From Desulfotignum sp. (GTDB lineage Bacteria > Desulfobacterota > Desulfobacteria > Desulfobacterales > Desulfobacteraceae), in the NCBI GenBank assembly GCA_011390695.1, contig JAABRW010000010.1, positions 1 through 7,233 of the forward strand: DNA of 7,233 bases, written 5' to 3'. The position numbers and the translations under genes are program-made. Below the pieces are notes generated by a model. The model was not told the DNA's origin. It did not search any database and was given only the letters and a program-made list of their open reading frames with translations. Below, piece after piece: positions 1 through 6,573 of the stretch (the stretch's first letter is position 1; each line of letters starts with the position of its first letter).

Positions 1-805
1 ACAACGGCTTGCCGGTTTGGGTGCGCTCCGGGCCGGCTGCCCAGTTATTGGAACCATGGAATACTGTCATGCCCAGGTTTCCCAGGATATCCGCCGACTG
101 CCGCAATCCAGCGTCCCATCCGCTGGAGACCATGTCATATCCGGGCAGGTGTACCGGGGTTTTCATCATGGTCTGGTCCGGAAGCAGTTCCTGGTAAAGC
201 GCATCCCCCACCTGTTGCCGGATTTTGTGGAAAAGCGGTTCAATCCCGTAAGGGCTGGTCAGGTCCCAGGCCATATACCCGATCAGGTTGACCGAGTGCA
301 TGGGTTCCCAGGGTTCAGGCGTGTATCCCAGTATCCGGAATTCCGGGGGCAGGCTGCTGCCGGCATCGGCTATATATGCATTGACCCCGGCGCAGAACGC
401 ATCCAAAGCAGTGAGCAGGCCCTGGTCCCGGCAGCTGTCGAGAATGGCCCGGCTTTTATCACTGATTTTCAGGGCCCGCATCAGCAGATCCACCTCCACC
501 AGGGAATCACCGAAAATTTCCGATAACCGGCCCAGGGTGACCCGGCGCAGCAGATCCATCTGCCAGAGGCGGTCCTGGGCCATCACATACCCCACGGCCC
601 GGTACAGATCGCCTTCATTGCCTGCAGTAATGGACGGCACCCCGTGGGCATCCCGGTACACGGTAACCGGCGAGGCCAGCCCGTCCAGGGGCAGGTTGCC
701 GTCAATGACCGGCAGGGCAGCTGTTTTTAAATGATTCAGAAAAATGCCGGCACCGATACCCAGCACCAGAACAATGGCAATGACCGAATAAATCCAGCGT
801 TTCAT
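1..805 (-). CDS. Penicillin acylase (S45 family, Ntn-hydrolase), N-terminal part; cut by the window edge
   Basis: This secreted amidohydrolase hydrolyses amide bonds of substrates such as beta-lactam side chains or acyl-homoserine lactones; the actual substrate cannot be told from the sequence. The reverse strand is open for 268 codons from the ATG at 805. Residues 1-25 (MKRWIYSVIAIVLVLGIGAG...) form a signal peptide or membrane anchor. Residues 45-90 carry the family's alpha-chain pattern (SPVTVYRDAHGVPSI, then AVGYVMAQDRLWQMDLLRR). The motif HGSNNWA at 250-256 is the precursor cleavage site: Gly251-Ser252, with Ser252 expected to become the N-terminal nucleophile of the beta chain. It is followed by QTGKPL, as usual. 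Only the alpha chain, spacer and first beta residues are present; most of the beta chain lies outside the window. An AAGGA ribosome site lies 9 bases upstream of the ATG, and the gene has its own promoter at 895-924. The family call is firm; substrate and export route are inference. Confidence 0.93.
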   Translation of the reverse strand, partial: MKRWIYSVIAIVLVLGIGAGIFLNHLKTAALPVIDGNLPLDGLASPVTVYRDAHGVPSITAGNEGDLYRAVGYVMAQDRLWQMDLLRRVTLGRLSEIFGDSLVEVDLLMRALKISDKSRAILDSCRDQGLLTALDAFCAGVNAYIADAGSSLPPEFRILGYTPEPWEPMHSVNLIGYMAWDLTSPYGIEPLFHKIRQQVGDALYQELLPDQTMMKTPVHLPGYDMVSSGWDAGLRQSADILGNLGMTVFHGSNNWAAGPERTQTGKPL

Positions 806-856
806 GGGAGGAAATCCTTTTTCAATTAAATTTCAGATGACCCTTTGCACCCCCGG

Positions 857-895
857 TTCCATGGGGAAGCATACCTGACCCTGATTCCATAGGGA
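857..895. repeat. Pair of 11-bp direct repeats downstream of the acylase promoter, possible operator
   Basis: TTCCATGGGGA (857-867) and TTCCATAGGGA (885-895) match at 10 of 11 positions and start 28 bp apart, close to three helical turns. They would therefore face the same side of the DNA. The distal copy touches the predicted -10 box and start point of the leftward promoter, and the proximal copy lies in the leader. That placement suits a repressor or other regulator binding in tandem, but no regulator was identified, and two short repeats can occur by chance. Confidence 0.35.
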
Positions 896-924
896 GAATA
901 GGACAGGGAAGGCAGGGTTGTCAA
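895..924 (-). promoter_or_regulatory. Predicted sigma70-type promoter for the penicillin acylase gene
   Basis: On the minus strand there is a perfect -35 hexamer TTGACA (924-919), an 18-base spacer, and TATTCT as the -10 (900-895, four of six consensus bases). Transcription would start near 888, leaving an untranslated leader of about 80 bases before the ATG at 805. No other -35/-10 pair of similar quality was seen between this gene and its divergent neighbour. The direct repeat at 857-895 begins at the edge of the -10 and covers the expected start point. Confidence 0.5.
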
Positions 925-954
925 CTTCGGTTATACTGAACGAAAAGTATTCTT

Positions 955-973
955 TGAAAAAATGTTTTTTTCA
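955..973. repeat. Perfect 8-bp-arm inverted repeat in the divergent intergenic region
   Basis: TGAAAAAA (955-962) and TTTTTTCA (966-973) are exact reverse complements around a 3-base centre (TGT). The element lies between the leftward promoter (895-924) and the rightward promoter (979-1005), directly upstream of the latter. It could be a protein-binding site, or a bent A-tract/T-tract acting as an upstream promoter element. It lacks the GC-rich stem of an intrinsic terminator, and it lies where no upstream gene needs one. Confidence 0.35.
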
Positions 974-978
974 TCTTC

Positions 979-1005
979 TTGATTAATTTGTACTACACTG
1001 ATAAT
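979..1005 (+). promoter_or_regulatory. Candidate promoter for the winged-helix/SNF2/SWIM operon
   Basis: TTGATT (979-984) resembles a -35 box and GATAAT (1000-1005) a -10 box, matching consensus at four and five positions. The spacer is only 15 bp, shorter than the ideal 17, so the exact pairing is uncertain. The surroundings are strongly AT-rich and lie directly upstream of the AAGGAG ribosome site at 1038-1043. This is the only gap on the plus strand of the gene run large enough for a promoter, so the four downstream genes probably share it. Confidence 0.4.
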
Positions 1006-1049
1006 ACATGTGAAATTGAAATTTTTTATATTCAGAAAAGGAGAAAAAC

Positions 1050-1430
1050 ATGAAATTTACTATTACTTTTCAACTCGACGAAGAATCTTCCCAATTGGTT
1101 AAAACATCACTTATGCAACTTTCCAAACGCATCAATGATCTGACCGGTGGTTCTGAAAAAAAGGATTCTTCTTTTGAAGAACCGACACGTATCGCTCCCA
1201 AGCCTGCAACCGTTTCGGCCAAACCAGCACCAAAAAAGAAAACCAAGCCCCGCAAATCAAATCTCGATGCTGTCCTTAAAACCATCAAAAAACACAAAGA
1301 TGGAATTAATTTCAAAGATCTACAAAAAGAGACCGGCCTTACCGGCAAGCAGATTTCAGACAATGCATACCGGTTGAAAAAAGAAAACAAGATAAAAAAG
1401 ACAGAAAAAGGGATGTTTATCACTCTTTGA
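1050..1430 (+). CDS. Small basic protein with C-terminal winged-helix-like DNA-binding domain
   Basis: No named family is recognised for this 126-residue, Lys-rich protein. Residues 1-32 form a short, probably alpha/beta N-terminal segment (MKFTITFQLDEE...). Residues 35-70 are a low-complexity linker rich in Lys, Pro, Ala and Ser (KPAPKKKTKPRKS at 58-70), resembling a histone H1-type tail. Residues 72-126 look like a winged helix: helices around NFKDLQKETGLTGKQISDNA, then a wing ending KIKKTEKGMFITL. The C-terminal 50 residues follow the same pattern as the end of the SWIM protein encoded at 4226-5299. AAGGAG six bases before the ATG supports this start. It is the first gene of the run, 43 bp ahead of the SNF2 start with no terminator between them. 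Its GC content is about 39% by hand count, far below its neighbours, which may mark recent transfer. Non-specific DNA binding and recruitment of the SNF2 motor is inferred, not shown. Confidence 0.85.
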   Translation: MKFTITFQLDEESSQLVKTSLMQLSKRINDLTGGSEKKDSSFEEPTRIAPKPATVSAKPAPKKKTKPRKSNLDAVLKTIKKHKDGINFKDLQKETGLTGKQISDNAYRLKKENKIKKTEKGMFITL

Positions 1431-1473
1431 TCCCTGCCAGCCATAAAACACCTTATTGAAGGAAGTGCTGAGG

Positions 1474-4191
1474 TTGGCGGACAGCAATACACAGCAACTG
1501 GTGGTTTCAGTCATGCCGGACCAGACATTGTGTCTGGAATGGGAGAAAACCAGAACCCCTGTTTCCCGGGAACAGGCCGGGCATGAGAAAAAAATCCATC
1601 GCTGGTTTGCGGCCCGGAGAAATTCCTGGCTGTTTGAACTGGGATTTAAAAAAACCCGGGGACAGTTTTCCCCGTCCCTGGCGTATTTTATCCGTTTTGC
1701 CGGGCGGTTTGTTCAGGCCCTGTCACGTATCCCGGAACTGGAAACCCTCCGGCATGAAGCAAAGGTGGAGATCCCTTTCGGCACCATCGCAGATTTTCTG
1801 TCCACCCGCCCCATGATGGCCGGCGCCGAATATGTGACAGACCGGATGCTGGCAGGTCTGTGGCAGAAATTCAACGACACGTTTGCCAGTGAGATTCAGA
1901 CGTTCGAGGGACGGGTCAGCGATTATTTCCACGGCCGGAACCCGGACCTGCATCCTGCCGGCCGGGTGTTCTTCCATCTGGTGGAAAACAAAAACCAGGC
2001 CCTGCCCTTTGCCTTTATGGCCACCTATTCCGCGGGCATGGGCGCCAATGGAAAACCCAGACACCTGCCCCTGAAACATGCCATTGCATCCCATGATGAC
2101 GCAGCCCTGCTCAATTTGCTTTCAACGGTTTACAAAGCCGGGGAAAAAAGCCGGATCGTGGCCGGACTCATCGAAACCGGAGAACTGTTCCATCCCCTGG
2201 CCTGGGAGGCTGAAGAAGCGTTTGCCTTTTTAAAGGAGATTCCCGATTACGAAGCCTGCGGGGTGATCTGCCGCATCCCGGACTGGTGGAAACACCAGGC
2301 CGCCTCCCCCCGGGTGAACATCTCTCTGGGAGACAAAAAACCGGCCATGGCCGGGCTGGATGCACTCCTGGATTTCAAGGCCGGCATTTTGATCGGAGAT
2401 CTGGCATTCACCCCGGAAGAGATCGAAAAGATCCTTGAGGAAAGCCGCGGACTGGCTTTTATCAAAAACCGGTGGGTGGCTGTGGATCCGGAAAAACTCC
2501 AGCAGGCCCTCAAGGCCTGCGAACGGTTCGAAGACCTGGCCGGATCCGGACTGACGCTGGGCGAGGCCATGCGGGCCCGGCTGCATCCGGAAAAGATAAA
2601 GGGACTGGACAGTGCAGATCTGGAAGTGACCGTATCCAACGGGGAATGGCTGGAATCTGTGATCCATAAAATGCAGCAGCCGGAACAGGTCAGGTCCATC
2701 CATCCGGGACAGGGATTCAAGGCTGGATTGCGGCCTTACCAGTCAAAGGGGCTCAACTGGCTGAACTTTTTACACACCCACCGGTTCGGGGCCTGCCTGG
2801 CCGATGACATGGGACTGGGAAAAACCATCCAGATCCTGGCCCTGCTCAGCACATTTTCTAAAAAACGAAAGCAGGCAGCCAGTCTGCTGGTGGTACCAGC
2901 CTCTTTGATCGCCAACTGGGAAGAGGAGATCAACCGGTTTCTGCCCGCACTCAAAACCTATGCCGCACATCCGGGATTTGTCAATGCAAAGGATCGCCAG
3001 CACCTGAACGGACGGAATCAGAACACACAGAACCGGGCCGGGGACCTTGCCCTTTCCAGATCCCGGCTGGACCAGCTGGACCTGGTCATCACCAGTTACA
3101 CCCTGGTCAAAAAATACCAGTGGCTGCAGGACTACACCTGGCATTGCCTGATCCTGGACGAGGCCCAGGCCATCAAAAATCCCGGCACCCACCAGACCCG
3201 GGCCGTCAAAACCCTGCCCGCCATTCACCGGATCGCCATGACCGGGACCCCGGTGGAGAACCGGCTGTCGGATCTCTGGTCTTTGTTTGATTTTCTCAAT
3301 CCCGGGCTTCTGGGCAGCAAATCCGAATTTTCCACCTTTGCCAAAACATTAAAAGACAGTCCCAAAGGGTATGCCCGGCTGCGGCAGTTGATTTCTCCCT
3401 ATATCCTCCGCCGGCTGAAAACCGATAAAACCGTGATTTCCGATCTGCCGGACAAGGTGGAAATGACGGTTTTTTCAGACCTGAGTCCCAAACAGGTGAT
3501 TCTGTACAAACAGGCGGTGGAAACCCTGGCACACCAGATCGAAAACACCACCGGCATTCAGCGCAAAGGCCTGATCCTGTCTTCTATCATGCGGTTCAAA
3601 CAGCTGTGCAACCACCCGGACCAGCTGACCGGTTCCGGAAATTTTACGGCAAAACACAGCGGCAAATTCCGCCGCCTGGCCGAGATCTGTGAAACCATCC
3701 ATGACAAACGGGAACGGGTCCTGGTGTTCACCCAGTTCAAGGAGATGACCCGGCCCCTGCAGTCTTTTCTGGAATCGATTTTTCACCACCCGGGACTGGT
3801 GCTTCACGGCAGTGTGTCCGTGGCAAAAAGAAAACAGCTGATTGCGCAGTTTCAGGATGAAACTTACTGCCCGTTTATGGTATTGTCGTTAAAAGCCGGG
3901 GGCGTAGGGCTCAATCTCACCCGGGCCAGCCATGTGGTGCATTTTGACCGGTGGTGGAACCCGGCCGTGGAAAACCAGGCCACGGACAGGGCCTTCCGTA
4001 TCGGCCAGGAAAAAAAGGTCCTGGTTCACAAATTCGTGACCAAAGGGACCATTGAGGAAAAAATCGACCGGATGATCCGGGAAAAACAGGAACTGGCAGA
4101 CCAGGTGGTAGCCCCGTCCGGGGAAACCCTGGTCACTGAAATGGATGACAACAAACTGATGGATCTGTTCCGGCTTTCCCTGCCGGGTTGA
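1474..4191 (+). CDS. SNF2-family DNA-dependent ATPase/helicase with DUF3670-type N-terminal region
   Basis: This is a double-stranded-DNA translocase of the SNF2 branch of superfamily 2, expected to use ATP to move on or remodel protein-DNA complexes in the cytoplasm. With the TTG at 1474 as residue 1 (905 residues), the N-terminal 400 or so residues are accessory. About 285-400 match the SNF2-associated DUF3670 pattern (LLDFKAGILIGDLAFTPEEI ... RWVAVDPEKLQQAL). Lobe 1 has LRPYQ at 419-423, Walker A MGLGKT at 446-451, DEAQ at 562-565 and MTGTP at 589-593. ISPYILRRLK follows at 640-649. Lobe 2 has VLVFTQF at 749-755 and HFDRWWNPAVENQATDRAFRIGQ starting at 823, with arginine fingers R839 and R842. 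All catalytic motifs look intact. TTG 1474 is preferred because AAGGAAG (1459-1465) sits 8 bases upstream; TTG 1456 and ATG 1513 are alternatives. The SWIM-protein gene follows after 34 bp. The family is certain; the biological role is unknown. Confidence 0.93.
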   Translation: MADSNTQQLVVSVMPDQTLCLEWEKTRTPVSREQAGHEKKIHRWFAARRNSWLFELGFKKTRGQFSPSLAYFIRFAGRFVQALSRIPELETLRHEAKVEIPFGTIADFLSTRPMMAGAEYVTDRMLAGLWQKFNDTFASEIQTFEGRVSDYFHGRNPDLHPAGRVFFHLVENKNQALPFAFMATYSAGMGANGKPRHLPLKHAIASHDDAALLNLLSTVYKAGEKSRIVAGLIETGELFHPLAWEAEEAFAFLKEIPDYEACGVICRIPDWWKHQAASPRVNISLGDKKPAMAGLDALLDFKAGILIGDLAFTPEEIEKILEESRGLAFIKNRWVAVDPEKLQQALKACERFEDLAGSGLTLGEAMRARLHPEKIKGLDSADLEVTVSNGEWLESVIHKMQQPEQVRSIHPGQGFKAGLRPYQSKGLNWLNFLHTHRFGACLADDMGLGKTIQILALLSTFSKKRKQAASLLVVPASLIANWEEEINRFLPALKTYAAHPGFVNAKDRQHLNGRNQNTQNRAGDLALSRSRLDQLDLVITSYTLVKKYQWLQDYTWHCLILDEAQAIKNPGTHQTRAVKTLPAIHRIAMTGTPVENRLSDLWSLFDFLNPGLLGSKSEFSTFAKTLKDSPKGYARLRQLISPYILRRLKTDKTVISDLPDKVEMTVFSDLSPKQVILYKQAVETLAHQIENTTGIQRKGLILSSIMRFKQLCNHPDQLTGSGNFTAKHSGKFRRLAEICETIHDKRERVLVFTQFKEMTRPLQSFLESIFHHPGLVLHGSVSVAKRKQLIAQFQDETYCPFMVLSLKAGGVGLNLTRASHVVHFDRWWNPAVENQATDRAFRIGQEKKVLVHKFVTKGTIEEKIDRMIREKQELADQVVAPSGETLVTEMDDNKLMDLFRLSLPG

Positions 4192-4225
4192 TTTTGGAAC
4201 AAGGATAACTGCCAAGGATTTACCC

Positions 4226-5299
4226 ATGTACTATTACCCTCCATACGTCAGTGTGGCCCGGAAAAAGGCCCTGGCGGAAAGAAAACGCAACGCCCTGAAA
4301 AAGAAAAACCCGGGGATCCAACCGGTCATCATCGAAGGCAGAACCCTGGCCACAACCTGGTGGGGCAAATCCTGGAACCGGAACCTGGAACAGTATGCCG
4401 ACTATGCCAACCGGATCGGCCGGGGCAGAAGCTATGTCCGGCACGGGGCGGTCCTGGACCTTCAAATCACGCCGGGGACCATCACAGCACTGGTGGCGGG
4501 CAGCGCAGGTGCGCCATACCGGGTTACCATCACCATCCAGCCGATCCCCAAAAAACAGTGGCGCCATATCCAGGCCCGGTGCAGGGACCAGATGGACAGC
4601 CTGAAACAATTGCTGGCCGGCCGGTTTCCCAAAACCCTGGAAGCGGTGTTCACCCAAAAAGGCAAAGGGCTTTTCCCGGCCCCCGAGGAAATTTCTCTGG
4701 ACTGCTCCTGCCCGGACTGGGCTGTCATGTGCAAACACGTGGCAGCGGTATTGTATGGTGTCGGGGCCCGTCTGGACCAGGATCCGTCCCTGTTTTTTGT
4801 GTTACGCAAAGCCGATGTCAAAGACCTGGTATCTGAAACAGTCAACGCCGGCAAAAAAGAGCTGCTGACCCGGTCCAGGCAGAAATCTTCGCGCATCATG
4901 GAGGACCAGGCAGACCTGTCCGGCCTGTTCGGCATCGACCTGGACAAAGGTGCAGCCCCGGATGAACCGACTGCCAAACCAAAGCAGCCCAAAAAGAAAC
5001 CAGCCGCATCCACCCGGCCGCCTAAACCGCTGAAAAAGAAAAAAAATCCCGCCACCCGGGCCGCCGCCAACAAAGGACCGCAAAAAACAGTCCCGCCTGA
5101 AAACACATCACGGAAAATCACAGATGCCGCCGGCATTGAAACCCTTTTCAAACGGCGGACAAAACGGCTCACCCAAGTGGCTGAGGTGATCGAAAAGTCG
5201 GACATGGACCCCCAGAAGGTCAGAAACATCCTGTTCCGCCTGGTACAACTGGGCAAACTCGAACGGGTATCCCGGGGGGTCTACCGCTGGGCCAGATGA
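4226..5299 (+). CDS. SWIM zinc-finger protein with basic linker and C-terminal winged-helix-like domain
   Basis: This 357-residue protein is the usual partner of bacterial SNF2 ATPases. Residues 44-105 show the conserved block of this family (TTWWGKSWNRNLE, then GRGRSYVRHGAVLDL and YRVTITI). The SWIM finger CxCx6CxH is at 160-171: C160, C162, C169 and H171 in CSCPDWAVMCKHVAAVLY. SWIM fingers bind zinc and are thought to contact DNA or proteins. Residues 246-292 are a Lys/Pro/Ala-rich, probably disordered stretch with several KKK runs. Residues 302-357 look like a winged helix (KVRNILFRLVQLGKLERVSR, then GVYRWAR) similar to the end of the protein at 1050-1430. AAGGA seven bases before the ATG supports the start. 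It lies 34 bp after the SNF2 gene and one base before the methyltransferase fragment, so translation is probably coupled. A shared complex with the SNF2 protein is inferred from the recurrent gene pairing. Confidence 0.92.
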   Translation: MYYYPPYVSVARKKALAERKRNALKKKNPGIQPVIIEGRTLATTWWGKSWNRNLEQYADYANRIGRGRSYVRHGAVLDLQITPGTITALVAGSAGAPYRVTITIQPIPKKQWRHIQARCRDQMDSLKQLLAGRFPKTLEAVFTQKGKGLFPAPEEISLDCSCPDWAVMCKHVAAVLYGVGARLDQDPSLFFVLRKADVKDLVSETVNAGKKELLTRSRQKSSRIMEDQADLSGLFGIDLDKGAAPDEPTAKPKQPKKKPAASTRPPKPLKKKKNPATRAAANKGPQKTVPPENTSRKITDAAGIETLFKRRTKRLTQVAEVIEKSDMDPQKVRNILFRLVQLGKLERVSRGVYRWAR

Positions 5300-5300
5300 A

Positions 5301-5606
5301 ATGACTGACACCACCCTCGCATATTACACCGCCTGCTGGAAAGACCTGGTCCGGCGGTATGAATCCGCAGATGTTTTGGACCTGCACGCCCTGCTGGCAT
5401 CCAGCTTCCCCCCCGGTGCCCGCCTGCTGGAGCTGGGGTGCGGTTCCGGCAGGGATGCCGCGCACATGCTGGCCAGCGGATTCGATGTGACTGCATCAGA
5501 TGCGGTCCAGGAGATGATCGACGCTGCCGCCGCCTGCCACCCCGCCCTTTCCGGCCGCCTTTTTTTCAGGCACCCGGGTATCACTGCTGTGAAAAAGGAA
5601 TGTTGA
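5301..5606 (+). pseudogene. Class I SAM-dependent methyltransferase, truncated at the 3' end
   Basis: The N-terminal half is a normal class I methyltransferase: LAYYTACWKDLVRRYESADV at 6-25, then the SAM-binding motif I LLELGCGSGRDAA at 42-54. Next come SGFDVTASDA (59-68, with the motif II acidic residue D67) and HPALSGR (80-86). The similarity stops at about residue 87. The frame then runs through FFRHPGITAVKKEC to a stop at 101 aa, about half the length of the fold. The missing part (strands 4-7, the substrate pocket) cannot be restored by a frameshift, because the downstream DNA encodes the C-terminus of the convergent amidohydrolase, whose last 26 bp it overlaps. A deletion or recombination junction near 5560 is therefore likely. 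The start is one base after the SWIM-protein stop, so the fragment may still be translated by coupling. Methylation activity is not expected. An unusually short stand-alone protein is possible but less likely. Confidence 0.75.
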
Positions 5607-6477
5607 AAAACCGCCGGGCATTCCGCCAGGTGAGTCCGGCCAGTTCTGATTCAGAAAACCCGGCATTGGCCAGCCATTTGAGTTCCCGGTCCCAGGCATA
5701 GGGAATGTTGGGAAAATCCGAGCCGTACATGACCCGGTCCAGGGGAAACCCCCGGAGATCCGGCCGGGTATGGGCGGGAAAATAATCGGTGAGCACCATG
5801 GCCGTATCCAGCCACAGGTTCTCATGGACCGCCATCAGGGACTGATAGGCGGATATCTCATCAAACCCCAGGTGGGGTACGCAGAATTTGAGGTCCGGAA
5901 ACCGGGTGAGAACCCCTGCCACCTTGTCCGCCCGGCACAGCTTGTACGGGTCGCACCGGTAGTGTTCACTTTTGGGCTCCCGGCCGGCATGCACCACCAT
6001 GGGTTTGCCATGGGCTGCGCACACTGCGCAGATCTCATCCATGTGCGGACTGTCCATGTCAAAACACTGGACATGGAGATGCAGCTTCACACCCCCCAGG
6101 CCCCGGTCAAATGCCTGTGTCAGGATATCCGCCGCCCCTGCCTCTCCGGGAAACACCGTGGCCATGCCGGTCACCCGCCCCTGAAACATCCGGCACAGAC
6201 CTGCCATGTAATCGTTGAGTTCCCGGGCGATCCCGGGCTTATGGGCATACTGCAGCGCGATCACATGGGCCACACCCCGATCCAGCAGAAACCGGATCAG
6301 GTTGTCACTGGTGTCCCGGTAACGGATCCGCCAGGCATGGGCGTCAAACCAGTTTCGCACCGCGCCGAACACCGCATCAGGAAAAACATGCACATGGCTG
6401 TCGATCACACAGGGGATACCTGCAGGCAGGCCACGGCCCTCCGGGTCATTATAAAAAGGAAGTTCAGGAGACAGCAA
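5581..6477 (-). CDS. Amidohydrolase_2 family (ACMSD-type) metal-dependent hydrolase
   Basis: This is a 298-residue TIM-barrel hydrolase of the amidohydrolase superfamily; members hydrolyse or decarboxylate small molecules with a divalent metal. The expected ligands are visible: DSHVH at 26-30 (His28, His30), His163 in VVHAG, His202 in VPHLGF and Asp254 in YGSDFP. Lys131 (VKLHLH) sits at the end of a barrel strand. Length and the closing WRNARRFF pattern fit a complete protein. The start is the TTG at 6477: GGAGGG (6489-6484) lies 6 bases upstream, and the nearby ATG at 6494 is out of frame and quickly meets a stop. The gene is 96 bp downstream of the GltS-like carrier on the same strand and may be co-transcribed with it. 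Its 3' end overlaps the methyltransferase fragment by 26 bp, with no clear terminator between the convergent genes. The substrate cannot be inferred. Confidence 0.88.
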   Translation of the reverse strand: MLSPELPFYNDPEGRGLPAGIPCVIDSHVHVFPDAVFGAVRNWFDAHAWRIRYRDTSDNLIRFLLDRGVAHVIALQYAHKPGIARELNDYMAGLCRMFQGRVTGMATVFPGEAGAADILTQAFDRGLGGVKLHLHVQCFDMDSPHMDEICAVCAAHGKPMVVHAGREPKSEHYRCDPYKLCRADKVAGVLTRFPDLKFCVPHLGFDEISAYQSLMAVHENLWLDTAMVLTDYFPAHTRPDLRGFPLDRVMYGSDFPNIPYAWDRELKWLANAGFSESELAGLTWRNARRFFNIPFSQQ

Positions 6478-6573
6478 AAGTTACCCTCCACATGGCAGAA
6501 TACAATGCCACTTGTAATTGTCTTTCGGCCGGAAACCGGTAACCCCGCCCAGAACGATGTACGGGATGGTCTA
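6478..6573. other. Intergenic gap between the carrier and the amidohydrolase
   Basis: This 96-bp gap separates two minus-strand genes. It contains the GGAGGG ribosome site for the TTG-started amidohydrolase (6489-6484) and a short CCGG-AAA-CCGG dyad at about 6528-6538. That dyad has no following T-tract on either strand, so it is not called a terminator. No convincing -35/-10 pair for the amidohydrolase was found, which leaves read-through from the carrier gene as the simplest reading. Confidence 0.5.

Noticed and set aside
17..734. Plus-strand open frames at the left end (169 aa and 148 aa)
   Set aside because: They lie antisense to the clear penicillin acylase frame, have no family resemblance and no ribosome site; they are by-products of GC-rich coding sequence.
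4462..5256. Minus-strand open frame (264 aa) opposite the SWIM-protein gene
   Set aside because: The plus strand has the SWIM motif, conserved family blocks and a ribosome site; the opposite frame is compositionally biased and unlike any known protein.
5540..5583. Possible bidirectional terminator between the methyltransferase fragment and the amidohydrolase (T-run with GCCT/AGGC and ACCCGGGT dyads)
   Set aside because: The dyads are short and the T-run sits in the loop and not after a stem; it does not form a convincing terminator.
1050..5606. DISARM-like anti-phage system (SNF2 helicase plus methyltransferase)
   Set aside because: There is no DUF1998 protein, no phospholipase D protein and no DNA-methyltransferase catalytic motif. 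The methyltransferase is a small-molecule-type class I fragment, and SNF2 + SWIM pairing is a different, common arrangement.
6528..6538. Possible terminator after the GltS-like gene (CCGG-AAA-CCGG dyad)
   Set aside because: The stem is only 4 bp and no T-tract follows on either strand.
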